Assembly: GCA_035649275.1 (NCBI GenBank)
Contig: DASRJW010000108.1
Coordinates: 1 to 35,418 of the forward strand
Direction: 5' to 3'
Length of the DNA stretch: 35,418 bases
Origin: Candidatus Krumholzibacteriia bacterium
Lineage (GTDB): Bacteria > Krumholzibacteriota > Krumholzibacteriia > G020349025
The notes under the pieces are model-generated. The model saw only the letters and a list, made by a program, of their open reading frames with translations, was not told the DNA's origin and searched no databases. A program made the position numbers and the translations under genes. Below are positions 24,438 through 30,845 of this stretch, one piece after another; position 1 is the first letter of the stretch; each line of letters starts with the position of its first letter.

Positions 24438-24787
24438 TCTGGTTCCTCTCGGCCGGGTTCTCGTTTTCCCGCCGCAGGAGCATGCACCCTGACAACCGGC
24501 GTGACAAGAGTTCGAACTCCAACTGCCTCAGAAGAGCGCCGGGCGGTATCCAGTAGGCGGAGGGCTTCCACTTGAAGCCAGAGTATGCGTCCGTCACGTT
24601 GATAGCACGTATCCCCATACGCCCGAATCGTATCGCCGGGCGCAAGCTGAGCGGCAATCTGTTGCCGCTCCAAGACCCGTTTCCCATCGGGTTCCAGCGC
24701 CGGATGCTGCACGAGCCTCAAGGAGAATCCCACCGTGTCGCCTGTTGCTGCCACCGCAGAGATGAAGAGTTCACTGGTGGAAGTCAC
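24434..24787 (-). CDS. Hypothetical protein, possible OB-like fold
   Basis: This protein of up to 117 aa ends in the GTGA overlap with the next gene. The middle part (LAPGDTIRAYGDTCYQRDGRILWLQVEALRLLDT) has the strand-turn-strand pattern of an OB fold. The C-terminus is charged (KREPGREEPE). I do not recognise a family. The GTG at 24787 is the furthest in-frame start considered; no good ribosome binding site precedes it, and a shorter form is possible. The overlap with the downstream gene is the main evidence that it is real. Confidence 0.5.
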   Translation of the reverse strand: MTSTSELFISAVAATGDTVGFSLRLVQHPALEPDGKRVLERQQIAAQLAPGDTIRAYGDTCYQRDGRILWLQVEALRLLDTARRSSEAVGVRTLVTPVVRVHAPAAGKREPGREEPE

Positions 24788-25069
24788 TTAATGAGGAAGA
24801 GGATGGGGTTGGGCCATCTGAGTCGGGCCGTGGACCGCCGTTCGCAGAGCGGTTCGGTGGACGAAGCAGTCGGCATCATGCGGCTCCCAGGGAGGATGCC
24901 GGTGGGGCGGCGGAAACATGCGGGGCTTTCTGGGCCGGGTCAAGTGTCCGAGAAGAATCATCCCGCATTCCGTTACAGTGGCGTTCGGGCGCCAGCGCCG
25001 GTCGAGCGAAACGCCGGACGCGATGAGCGGCTGAGCCATGGTGTGTTGGGTGCCGAAGGAGGAGGAACG
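24788..25069. other. Divergent intergenic region (282 bp)
   Basis: This separates the minus-strand hypothetical pair from the DUF2834 gene. I see a possible -10 (TTACAGT near 24974) without a matching -35, and a strong AGGAGGAGG just before 25070. No RNA gene, repeat or convincing small gene is visible. Confidence 0.5.
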
Positions 25070-25393
25070 ATGAGCCCACGCTGGTCCTACCTGCTGTTTT
25101 GTCTCTTGGGGACTGTGCTTCCCTATGCGCAGGCCGGCCCGTGGCTCGCCGCCCACGGGCTCGACCTGCCGCTCTTCTTCCGGGAACTGTTCGCCAACCG
25201 CATCGGTGCCTTCTTCGGGATGGACGTCTTCGTCTCCACGGCGGTACTCTGGACGTTCGTCGCGTTGGAAGGCCGCCGCCTAGGCGTGCGGCACCTGTGG
25301 GCACCGGTCGCCGCCAGCTTGGCCGTCGGGGTTTCGCTGGGGCTGCCGCTGTTCTTGTACCTTCGCCAAGTGCGACTCGAGCGAGTTACCTGA
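25070..25393 (+). CDS. DUF2834 family membrane protein
   Basis: This 107-aa protein has three hydrophobic helices: YLLFCLLGTVLPYAQAGPWL, DVFVSTAVLWTFVALEG and LWAPVAASLAVGVSLGLPLFLYL. The LFFRELFANRIGAFFGMDVFVS stretch between helix one and two is the hallmark of DUF2834, a small membrane family related in fold to DEP1/terpene-cyclase-like proteins but of unknown activity in bacteria. The ATG is preceded by AGGAGGAGG. It is followed by a VOC gene 33 bp later. Confidence 0.8.
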   Translation: MSPRWSYLLFCLLGTVLPYAQAGPWLAAHGLDLPLFFRELFANRIGAFFGMDVFVSTAVLWTFVALEGRRLGVRHLWAPVAASLAVGVSLGLPLFLYLRQVRLERVT

Positions 25394-25426
25394 AATGGCG
25401 CTGCATCGACGATCGAAGGAGCTCCG

Positions 25427-25813
25427 ATGTCCCCCCATTCGGTGAACGGCAAGATTTGCTACCTGGAAATCCCTGCGGTCGACATCCGCAAGTCGGCCGA
25501 CTTCTATGCGCAAGTGTTCGGCTGGCGGATCCGACAGCGCAGTAATGGCTCCACCGCCTTCGATGACACGACCGGCGAAGTGAGTGGGGCGTGGGTCGTA
25601 GCCCGCCCGCCCTCAGCGAAGCCGGGTCTGCTCTTCTACATCATGGTGGACAGCGTGGCCGCGGCTGTCGACGCCGTCGTGGCTCACGGCGGTGAGCTGG
25701 TGCAGCCGATCGGTGTGGATGCCCCCGAAGTGACCGCGAGATTCAGCGATCCCGCCGGCAACGTGATCGGCCTCTATCAGGAACCTGGCCGTTCGACCCC
25801 GTCGAAGACTTGA
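25427..25813 (+). CDS. VOC (glyoxalase/bleomycin resistance) superfamily protein
   Basis: This 128-aa protein has the paired beta-alpha-beta-beta-beta modules of the VOC fold: ICYLEIPAVDIRKSADFYAQVFGWRI at the start and YIMVDSVAAAVDAVVAHGGELVQPI...VTARFSDPAGNVIGLYQEP at the end. The sequence FSDPAGNVIGLYQ is the usual final strand, with a potential metal-binding position. These proteins act as lyases, dioxygenases or resistance factors; the substrate is not evident. GGAGCTCC precedes the ATG. Confidence 0.88.
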   Translation: MSPHSVNGKICYLEIPAVDIRKSADFYAQVFGWRIRQRSNGSTAFDDTTGEVSGAWVVARPPSAKPGLLFYIMVDSVAAAVDAVVAHGGELVQPIGVDAPEVTARFSDPAGNVIGLYQEPGRSTPSKT

Positions 25814-25896
25814 GCCTCTGCCGGCCCGGGAGAGCTCCTCGGGGCCTGGGGGTGAAACAACAGGGGAAGCGAGTTCTCGAGCGCAGGAGGTTTCCC

Positions 25897-26355
25897 ATGG
25901 GTGCAGGCAGGCGCATGGCCGCTCTTGTCATCGCCTTCCTGTGGTTGGGTATCGCGGGACCTGCCACGGCGGAGAAGGCGGAGAAGACCAGCGACGAGGT
26001 CGGCCAGGTCGACCAGCAGTGGGCACAGGCTCTGCTCGACAAGAACTTGGAGAAGCTGCGCCACCTCTATGCCGACGATCTCGTCTATATTCACAGCACC
26101 GGGAAGATCGAAACCAAGGCGCAGTTCCTCGAGCGTCTCGAAACCGGGAGTCTCCGCTATCACCGTGTGGAGGTGACCGAGCGCAAGGTGCGTGCCTACG
26201 GTGATGCTGCGGTGGTCAATGGGATCTTCGACGCGAGTGTGGACTTCGATGGCCAACGGGTCGAGACCCAGGTCGTCTATGTGCACGTCTACGTGCGACA
26301 GTCGGGCGGGTGGCGGATGGTCTCGCATCAGACGACGCGCGTGACACCGCCGTGA
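25897..26355 (+). CDS. Exported NTF2-like (DUF4440/SnoaL-type) protein
   Basis: This 152-aa protein has a signal peptide (RRMAALVIAFLWLGIAGPATA). An NTF2-like cone fold follows: VGQVDQQWAQALLDKNLEKLRHLYADDLVYIHSTGKIETKAQFLERLETG, then strands AVVNGIFDASVDF, VVYVHVYVRQSGGWRMVSHQTTRV. The pattern fits DUF4440, whose members bind or transform small molecules, often without known substrate. The ATG follows AGGAGG by six bases. It is likely periplasmic. Confidence 0.85.
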   Translation: MGAGRRMAALVIAFLWLGIAGPATAEKAEKTSDEVGQVDQQWAQALLDKNLEKLRHLYADDLVYIHSTGKIETKAQFLERLETGSLRYHRVEVTERKVRAYGDAAVVNGIFDASVDFDGQRVETQVVYVHVYVRQSGGWRMVSHQTTRVTPP

Positions 26356-26429
26356 TCCCTGACGCTGACGAACGGCGAGGGACCGGAGGGAAGGCGGGAA
26401 CGGAAGCGAGCGAAGGTGAGGGATCGGAC

Positions 26430-26717
26430 ATGATGGAAGGGCGAGCTGTAGGGCCCACGATGTACGTGCCTCGGATGGATGCAATCCTGAATCGCTGGTT
26501 CACGACCTACGAGGAAGCGCGGGCCTCGTTGGCCGCGGAAGGTGGGTACCTGTTTCCCTACGAGTCACAGTTCTTCGTGACCCTTGCCGAGGGAGTGCGC
26601 GAGCTGGGACTCGACGCCGAAGATCCCGATTGGGCTCGCATCGGCTGGGACTGGGTGAAGCCGGCGGACACTCAAGCCTGGGAACGTCTGAAGCAGAAAC
26701 GGGAGCTGGCCCTTTGA
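26430..26717 (+). CDS. Hypothetical protein, 95 aa
   Basis: This small soluble protein has a helix-rich centre (AILNRWFTTYEEARASLAAEGGYLFPYESQFFVTLAEGVRELGL) and a Trp-rich acidic end (DPDWARIGWDWVKPADTQAWERL). I do not recognise a family, although such proteins often occur as conserved hypothetical genes. The ATG at 26430 was chosen because a GAGG lies shortly upstream; the open frame upstream overlaps the NTF2-like gene. It lies 22 bp before the HerA-like ATPase gene. Confidence 0.55.
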   Translation: MMEGRAVGPTMYVPRMDAILNRWFTTYEEARASLAAEGGYLFPYESQFFVTLAEGVRELGLDAEDPDWARIGWDWVKPADTQAWERLKQKRELAL

Positions 26718-26739
26718 ACCCTTCTCGCGCAAAGAGCGC

Positions 26740-28227
26740 ATGAACGAGATACTCCTCGGCAAGGGCGAACAGCCTGTCCACCTGCTGGCCCAGTATGCCA
26801 ACCGGCACGGCCTGGTTGCCGGCGCCACCGGGACGGGCAAGACCGTTTCCCTGTTGGTGCTGGCCGAAGGTCTCTCGCGTCTGGGCGTCCCGGTGTTCAT
26901 GGCGGACGTGAAGGGCGATGTCGCCGGTCTGGCGATGGCCGGTGCACCGAGCGAGAAGATTCGCCAGCGCGTCGAGCAGATCGGCATGGAGGGCTACGCC
27001 CAGGAGCCCAGTCCGGTGGTGTTCTGGGATCTCTACGGCAAGGACGGTCATCCAGTACGGGCGACGGTGAGTGAGATCGGCCCGACCTTGCTCGGCCGGA
27101 TGCTCGAGCTCAACGACACGCAGGCCGGGGTTCTGGAAATCGTCTTCAAGCTGGCGGACGAGCGCGGCCTGCTACTGCTCGACCTCGATGACCTGCGTGC
27201 TCTGCTCACCTTCGCCGCCGAAAACCGCAAGGAGATCGCGACGCAGATCGGCTTGGTGAGCGTGCAATCCGTGGCCGTCATCCAACGGGCCTTGTTGTCC
27301 TTGGAACGAGAGGGAGGCGAGGCCTTCTTCGGCGAACCGGCCTTGGAGCTCGGCGACTTGATGCGCACCGATCTGAGCGGCCGCGGCATCATCAGCATCC
27401 TGGCTGCCGGTCAGCTGATCCTGAAGCCACGGCTGTATTCGAGCTTCCTACTCTGGTTGCTGTCGGAGCTCTTCGAGAATCTGCCCGAGGTGGGAGACCT
27501 CGACAAGCCGAAGCTCGTTTTCGTCTTCGACGAGGCGCACCTGCTGTTCGAGGACGCCTCGCCGGCTTTACTGCAGCGCGTCGAGCAGGTGGTGAGAATC
27601 ATCCGCTCCAAGGGCGTGGGCGTCTACTTCTGCTCGCAGTTCCCGGACGATGTGCCGAACGAGATCCTCGGCCAGCTCGGGAACCGGATCCAGCACGCTC
27701 TGCGTGCCTTTACACCGCGTGACCAGAAGGCGGTGCGCACCGCCGCAGAAACCTTCGTCGCCAACCCCAAGCTGAACGTGGCGGAGACCATCGGCCAGCT
27801 CGGCGTCGGCGAGGCCCTGGTGTCCACGCTGCAAGAGCGTGGCGTTCCCATGCCGGTGCAGCGTACCCTCATCTGTCCCCCGCGCTGCCGGCTCGGTGCA
27901 CTCACGCCAGAGGAGCGCGCCGCAGTGCGCGCCCGCAGTCCGGTGGGGGCGAAGTACGACGCGTCGGTGAACCGCGAGTCGGCCTACGAGATTCTGAGCC
28001 GGCGCAGGGAAGCGGCAGAGTCGTCGCCGGCGTCCAGCCCAGGACCGGCGGAGCAACACCCTGCGCAGCGCGGGCAGCTGGGCGAGTTGCTCTGGGGCAG
28101 CAAGCGCCGTCAGGGGATGGTGGAGACCATGGCCAAGCAGACCGCACGCACCGTCGGCGGCCAGCTCGGGCGCCAAATCCTCCGGGGCGTGCTGGGAGGC
28201 ATCCTCGGTGGAACGAGGCGTCGTTGA
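26740..28227 (+). CDS. HerA/FtsK-superfamily ATPase (DUF853, YjgR-like)
   Basis: This 495-aa P-loop ATPase has Walker A GATGTGKTVSL (G28 to K34), VFMADVKGDVAGLA right after it, Walker B VFVFDEAHLLFED (D264, E265), and a sensor-like VYFCSQFPDDVPNEILGQLGNRIQHALRAF. These features and length match DUF853, represented by Escherichia coli YjgR, a HerA-related helicase-like family of unclear function. The C-terminus is a Gly/Arg-rich tail after a low-complexity Ser/Pro linker. HerA relatives pump DNA. No NurA-type nuclease or other anti-phage partner is adjacent, so a defence role is not supported. Confidence 0.9.
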   Translation: MNEILLGKGEQPVHLLAQYANRHGLVAGATGTGKTVSLLVLAEGLSRLGVPVFMADVKGDVAGLAMAGAPSEKIRQRVEQIGMEGYAQEPSPVVFWDLYGKDGHPVRATVSEIGPTLLGRMLELNDTQAGVLEIVFKLADERGLLLLDLDDLRALLTFAAENRKEIATQIGLVSVQSVAVIQRALLSLEREGGEAFFGEPALELGDLMRTDLSGRGIISILAAGQLILKPRLYSSFLLWLLSELFENLPEVGDLDKPKLVFVFDEAHLLFEDASPALLQRVEQVVRIIRSKGVGVYFCSQFPDDVPNEILGQLGNRIQHALRAFTPRDQKAVRTAAETFVANPKLNVAETIGQLGVGEALVSTLQERGVPMPVQRTLICPPRCRLGALTPEERAAVRARSPVGAKYDASVNRESAYEILSRRREAAESSPASSPGPAEQHPAQRGQLGELLWGSKRRQGMVETMAKQTARTVGGQLGRQILRGVLGGILGGTRRR

Positions 28228-28254
28228 CGCCGAAGGGAAGTTCGTGAAGAAGCC

Positions 28255-28728
28255 ATGGCAAGCGATGTGTCCCTGCGAAAAGTGAACCAGGACGATCTCC
28301 CAATCTTCTTCGAGGACCAGATGGACCCGGAGGCCGCCCGCATCGCCCGCTTTCCGTCGCGGGACAAGGATGCTTTCATGGCGCACTGGTCCAAGATCAT
28401 GATCGACGACACTTGCATCCTGAGAACGATCCTCTTCCACGGACAGGTGGCGGGGAACATCGGGTGCTGGCCGCAGGGCGGAATGACCCTCGTCGGCTAC
28501 TGGATCAGCAAGAAGTATTGGGGCAAGGGCATCGCCACCGCGGCACTGGGGGAAATCCTCGGCCTCGTCGCGGCGCGCCCTCTGCATGCCTATGTCGCCA
28601 AGCAGAACGCCGCATCCATCCGGGTCCTGGAGAAGTGTGGGTTCGAGACCGTAGGGGAAGAAGATCACGATTACATCATGATGCTGGCGGACAACCCAAA
28701 AGGCGAGGCAGCAAAAGGGAGGCCATGA
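28255..28728 (+). CDS. GNAT family N-acetyltransferase
   Basis: This 157-aa protein has the RimJ/RimL-type GNAT pattern: VSLRKVNQDDLPIFFEDQMDPEA at the N-terminus, the acetyl-CoA binding strand and loop IGCWPQGGMTLVGYWISKKYWGKGIATAALGEIL, and AYVAKQNAASIRVLEKCGFETVG, the motif B/C helix. It probably acetylates an amino group of a small molecule or protein N-terminus. Its TGA overlaps the next ATG (ATGA), so the VOC protein downstream may be co-translated. Confidence 0.92.
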   Translation: MASDVSLRKVNQDDLPIFFEDQMDPEAARIARFPSRDKDAFMAHWSKIMIDDTCILRTILFHGQVAGNIGCWPQGGMTLVGYWISKKYWGKGIATAALGEILGLVAARPLHAYVAKQNAASIRVLEKCGFETVGEEDHDYIMMLADNPKGEAAKGRP

Positions 28729-29267
28729 CCATGCTCATCGGGGCGCATTCGATCATCTACAGCAAGAGCCCGGAGGAAGACCGCGCTTTCCTGCGCGATG
28801 TGCTCGACCTGCCGAATGTCGATGTGGGTGACGGCTGGCTGATCTTTGGATTGCCGCCATCGGAAGTGGCCGTGCATCCGTCCGACGAGAACGACGTCCA
28901 CGAGTTCTATCTGATGTGTGACGACATTGCGGCGTTCGTCGCTTCCATGAAGCAGCACAACATCGCCTGCGGGCCGGTGCAAAGCCTGGGCTGGGGCGTG
29001 TTGACGCAGTTGACCCTGCCGGGTGGCGGGAAGCTCGGCGTCTATCAGCCTCGTCATGCGCGGCCGCCAGCGGCAAGGTTCGGGAGGGCGGCAAAACGGC
29101 CGGCGAGAAGCGCGAGGAAGAAAGCTTCGCGAAGCAACGGCAAGGCGCAGGGCACGGCAAGGAGGAAGCGTGCGAAGGCGGCGCGAGGGAAGCGGTCGAT
29201 GACGGTAGGGGGGAAGGCGCCGAAGAAGTCACGACGGACGAAGCCGCAACCTACGAGCAACGACTGA
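28725..29267 (+). CDS. VOC superfamily protein with Lys/Arg-rich histone-like tail
   Basis: This 180-aa protein has about 110 residues of VOC fold (HSIIYSKSPEEDRAFLRDVLDLPNVDVGDGWLIF...HEFYLMCDDIAAFVASMKQHNI...TLPGGGKLGVYQP). A 70-residue tail follows, composed almost only of Lys, Arg, Ala and Ser (RPARSARKKASRSNGKAQ and similar), like histone-H1-type bacterial tails. The tail suggests nucleic-acid or polyanion binding. GGAGG lies before the ATG, which overlaps the GNAT stop. No frameshift is needed to give the tail, so it is probably real. Confidence 0.8.
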   Translation: MTMLIGAHSIIYSKSPEEDRAFLRDVLDLPNVDVGDGWLIFGLPPSEVAVHPSDENDVHEFYLMCDDIAAFVASMKQHNIACGPVQSLGWGVLTQLTLPGGGKLGVYQPRHARPPAARFGRAAKRPARSARKKASRSNGKAQGTARRKRAKAARGKRSMTVGGKAPKKSRRTKPQPTSND

Positions 29268-29281
29268 GGCGGGGTCGTCCT

Positions 29282-29767
29282 ATGCTCCGATCTTCTTCCT
29301 GGGTACGTGGTCTCATCGCCGGGCTCGCCGGCGGTGTGGCCTGGCTCGGTGGCACTTTCCTTTTCTTCGCTCCCGCCCAAGCGATCCTCGGTGATCCGGC
29401 GCGACAAAGCGCCAAGTTGCTTGCCGCTTTCGCCGACGAACCCGGGCCACGCGCCACCCAGGCACCCTGGCTGCTCGCGGTGGGCCTGCTCTCCGTCGGC
29501 GTCCTCTGGGGTTGGGTGTATGCGTGGCTTTCGGGCCCGTGGTCGGGGTCCTGGTGGAAGCGCGGTCTGCGTTTCGGCGTGGTCGGCTGGGTGCTGATGG
29601 TTCCCTGGTTCGAGTTCTATCTGCCGTGGAACGTGCTGTGGGAACCGGCGGCGCTGGTGGCGCTGGAGTTCGTCTGCTGGGCGCTGGTGCTGTTGGTCGT
29701 CGGTCTCGTCATCGCCGGCGTCGAAGCAGCGCTCCGGCCCGAGACCCGTCGCACCATTGCCTGTTAG
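29282..29767 (+). CDS. Hypothetical membrane protein, possibly with an altered C-terminus
   Basis: This 161-aa protein has four hydrophobic segments: GLIAGLAGGVAWLGGTFLFF, WLLAVGLLSVGVLWGWVYAWL, GVVGWVLMVPWFEFYLPWNVLW and ALVALEFVCWALVLLVVGLVIAGV. The fold resembles small conserved membrane proteins, but no family is assigned. The stop codon TAG (29765-29767) lies inside GTTAGGT, the left border of the cassette-like array. If that is a recombination point, the last residues before the stop may differ from the ancestral gene. Confidence 0.7.
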   Translation: MLRSSSWVRGLIAGLAGGVAWLGGTFLFFAPAQAILGDPARQSAKLLAAFADEPGPRATQAPWLLAVGLLSVGVLWGWVYAWLSGPWSGSWWKRGLRFGVVGWVLMVPWFEFYLPWNVLWEPAALVALEFVCWALVLLVVGLVIAGVEAALRPETRRTIAC

Positions 29768-29784
29768 GTTACCTGAGGTATGGT

Positions 29785-30219
29785 GTGCGATTCACAATCC
29801 TGATGGCGGTGCTGAGCATGCTGCTCTTGGGTTGTAATGAGCAGCAATGCCTCTGCACGTTGAACTTCGTGTCTATCCGGGTTACAGTTCTAAGCCCCAG
29901 CGGGACACCTGAAGCGGGAGTAAACGTCCAGACCACTCTCCTGCGTACCGGCGAGAAGTTGGATGTCAACACGGCCGAGAGCGGCGGCGTCTACACGGTA
30001 TTGGACGATGGCTTCGCTAAGATGTTGGACTTCCGCGGTGATCGGCTGGGGGTGGTGGGTGTCAAGAGTGACTTGAGTTTCACTGCGGAGTTCGTGGCGC
30101 GGCCTGACGGGGCCTGCCGCTGTCACATCGAGAAAGTGTCGGGACCGGAGTCCGTAATGCTCGCTCAGCAACCTAACAGCGCGTTGCACGCGCCGGGCGC
30201 TGGGAGCGGGCAGCGGTAG
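29785..30219 (+). CDS. Cassette-encoded lipoprotein with carboxypeptidase-regulatory-like fold
   Basis: This 144-aa protein has a lipoprotein signal (RFTILMAVLSMLLLGC, lipidated Cys at residue 17) and a Cys-rich start (CNEQQCLCTL). The body, SIRVTVLSPSGTPEAGVNVQTTLL followed by SGGVYTVLDDGF, resembles the beta-sandwich of carboxypeptidase-regulatory-like domains. I prefer the GTG at 29785, which gives an N-terminal Arg before the hydrophobic core and has TGAGGT upstream; an ATG at 29803 would leave almost no signal. The last residues (QQPNSALHAPGAGSGQR) are encoded by the first arm of the attC-like repeat, typical of cassette genes. Confidence 0.7.
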   Translation: MRFTILMAVLSMLLLGCNEQQCLCTLNFVSIRVTVLSPSGTPEAGVNVQTTLLRTGEKLDVNTAESGGVYTVLDDGFAKMLDFRGDRLGVVGVKSDLSFTAEFVARPDGACRCHIEKVSGPESVMLAQQPNSALHAPGAGSGQR

Positions 30220-30269
30220 AATGGATGGGAGGCGTTCAGCGCCAGCGCGTGAACGCTTACCCGTTAGGC
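30171..30269 (+). repeat. attC-like recombination site 1
   Basis: The left core ACCTAAC (30171-30177, RYYYAAC) and right core GTTAGGC (30263-30269, GTTRRRY) lie at the ends of a 99-bp imperfect inverted repeat. Inside, GCGTTGCACGCGC on the left arm pairs with the complement of the right arm, GCGTTCACGCGC, except for one unpaired G (30186). An unequal unpaired spacer separates each core from the stem. These are the folded-strand features of integron attC sites. Confidence 0.7.
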
Positions 30270-30354
30270 TGCAAAGGAATCGAATCGAGTACTGAACATG
30301 GCGGACATCAGCCCGGCAGTCGCCGGGCCGGGACAGGCCAATCAGGAGTCGATC

Positions 30355-30792
30355 ATGCGGCGAATCGTCGATGTCATCACGCGAAGCTCATACGTGCTCG
30401 CCGCCGGGTTCTATCTGTTGCTCGGCGTGGCGGTGTTGCTTCTGGGAACAGGCTTGTTGCCGGCTTGGGTGCACGATCGGATCTTCGAGATGGGCCGAAA
30501 CGACCCCTTCACGATGCACCTGATTCAGGAGTGGGGCACTCTTTGCGTGCTCGTAGGCATCCTGTTCATCTGGTTCGCCCGCCATTACAATCGGAGCACC
30601 AAGTTTCATTGGGCAGTGACGTTCTATTTTTTGCTCGACGCGTGGGTGCACTGGTTCAACGCGTATGGACACTTCGAGAACGAACCGCGGGCGATCATCA
30701 ACGGGATTCCGTTTGTCTTGTTCCTGATCCTGGGACTACTGCGAGGGATGCAGCCTAACACGCAAATGGAGCCGACGCGCGCTGCCGCGTAG
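30355..30792 (+). CDS. Cassette-encoded four-helix membrane protein
   Basis: This 145-aa protein has about four membrane helices: VLAAGFYLLLGVAVLLLGTGLL, LCVLVGILFIWFARHY, WAVTFYFLLDAWVHWFNAY and GIPFVLFLILGLLRG. It is unrecognised but compact. The ATG at 30355 has AGGAG six bases upstream; an in-frame ATG at 30298 has none and lies close behind the attC. The tail MQPNTQMEPTRAAA is encoded by the left arm and loop of the second attC-like repeat, so the last dozen residues are probably not functional sequence. Similar tails occur in hypothetical proteins from many environmental genomes, as far as I recall. Confidence 0.7.
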   Translation: MRRIVDVITRSSYVLAAGFYLLLGVAVLLLGTGLLPAWVHDRIFEMGRNDPFTMHLIQEWGTLCVLVGILFIWFARHYNRSTKFHWAVTFYFLLDAWVHWFNAYGHFENEPRAIINGIPFVLFLILGLLRGMQPNTQMEPTRAAA

Positions 30793-30820
30793 GCGCGCGC
30801 GGCTCATTTGCAACGATGGC
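30753..30820 (+). repeat. attC-like recombination site 2, right core degenerate
   Basis: The left core is GCCTAAC (30753-30759). GCAAATGGAGCCG followed by ACGCGCGC (30762-30782) pairs with GCGCGCGCGGCTCATTTGC (30793-30811), leaving an extra G (30768/30769) and an extra A (30775) unpaired on the left arm. The expected right core GTTAGGC is replaced by CGATGGC (30814-30820), which would impair recombination. Confidence 0.65.
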
Positions 30821-30845
30821 GACGCGACGGCAGCCGAGGAGGTCC

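Larger units (their letters stand above)
29763..30820 (+). mobile_element. Integron-type cassette cluster without integrase (CALIN-like), two cassettes
   Basis: Two one-gene units in the same direction each end with an attC-like inverted repeat. The left border is GTTAGGT at 29763, fitting the GTTRRRY core. The first unit (about 500 bp) carries a lipoprotein gene, the second (about 550 bp) a membrane-protein gene. Both proteins run into the attC stem, giving the C-terminal QPN residues encoded by the CCTAAC core. The region looks less GC-rich than its neighbours. No integrase gene is visible. The right core box at 30814-30820 is degenerate. Confidence 0.65.

Noticed and set aside
25823-25846. 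Possible terminator hairpin after the first VOC gene
   Set aside because: The arms GGCCC/GGGCC pair, but the stem has mismatches and there is no T-rich run after it.
26740-28227. HerA-like ATPase as part of an anti-phage system
   Set aside because: The neighbours are VOC, GNAT and NTF2-like genes. No nuclease, Sir2 or other defence partner is adjacent, and DUF853 proteins are common housekeeping-type genes.
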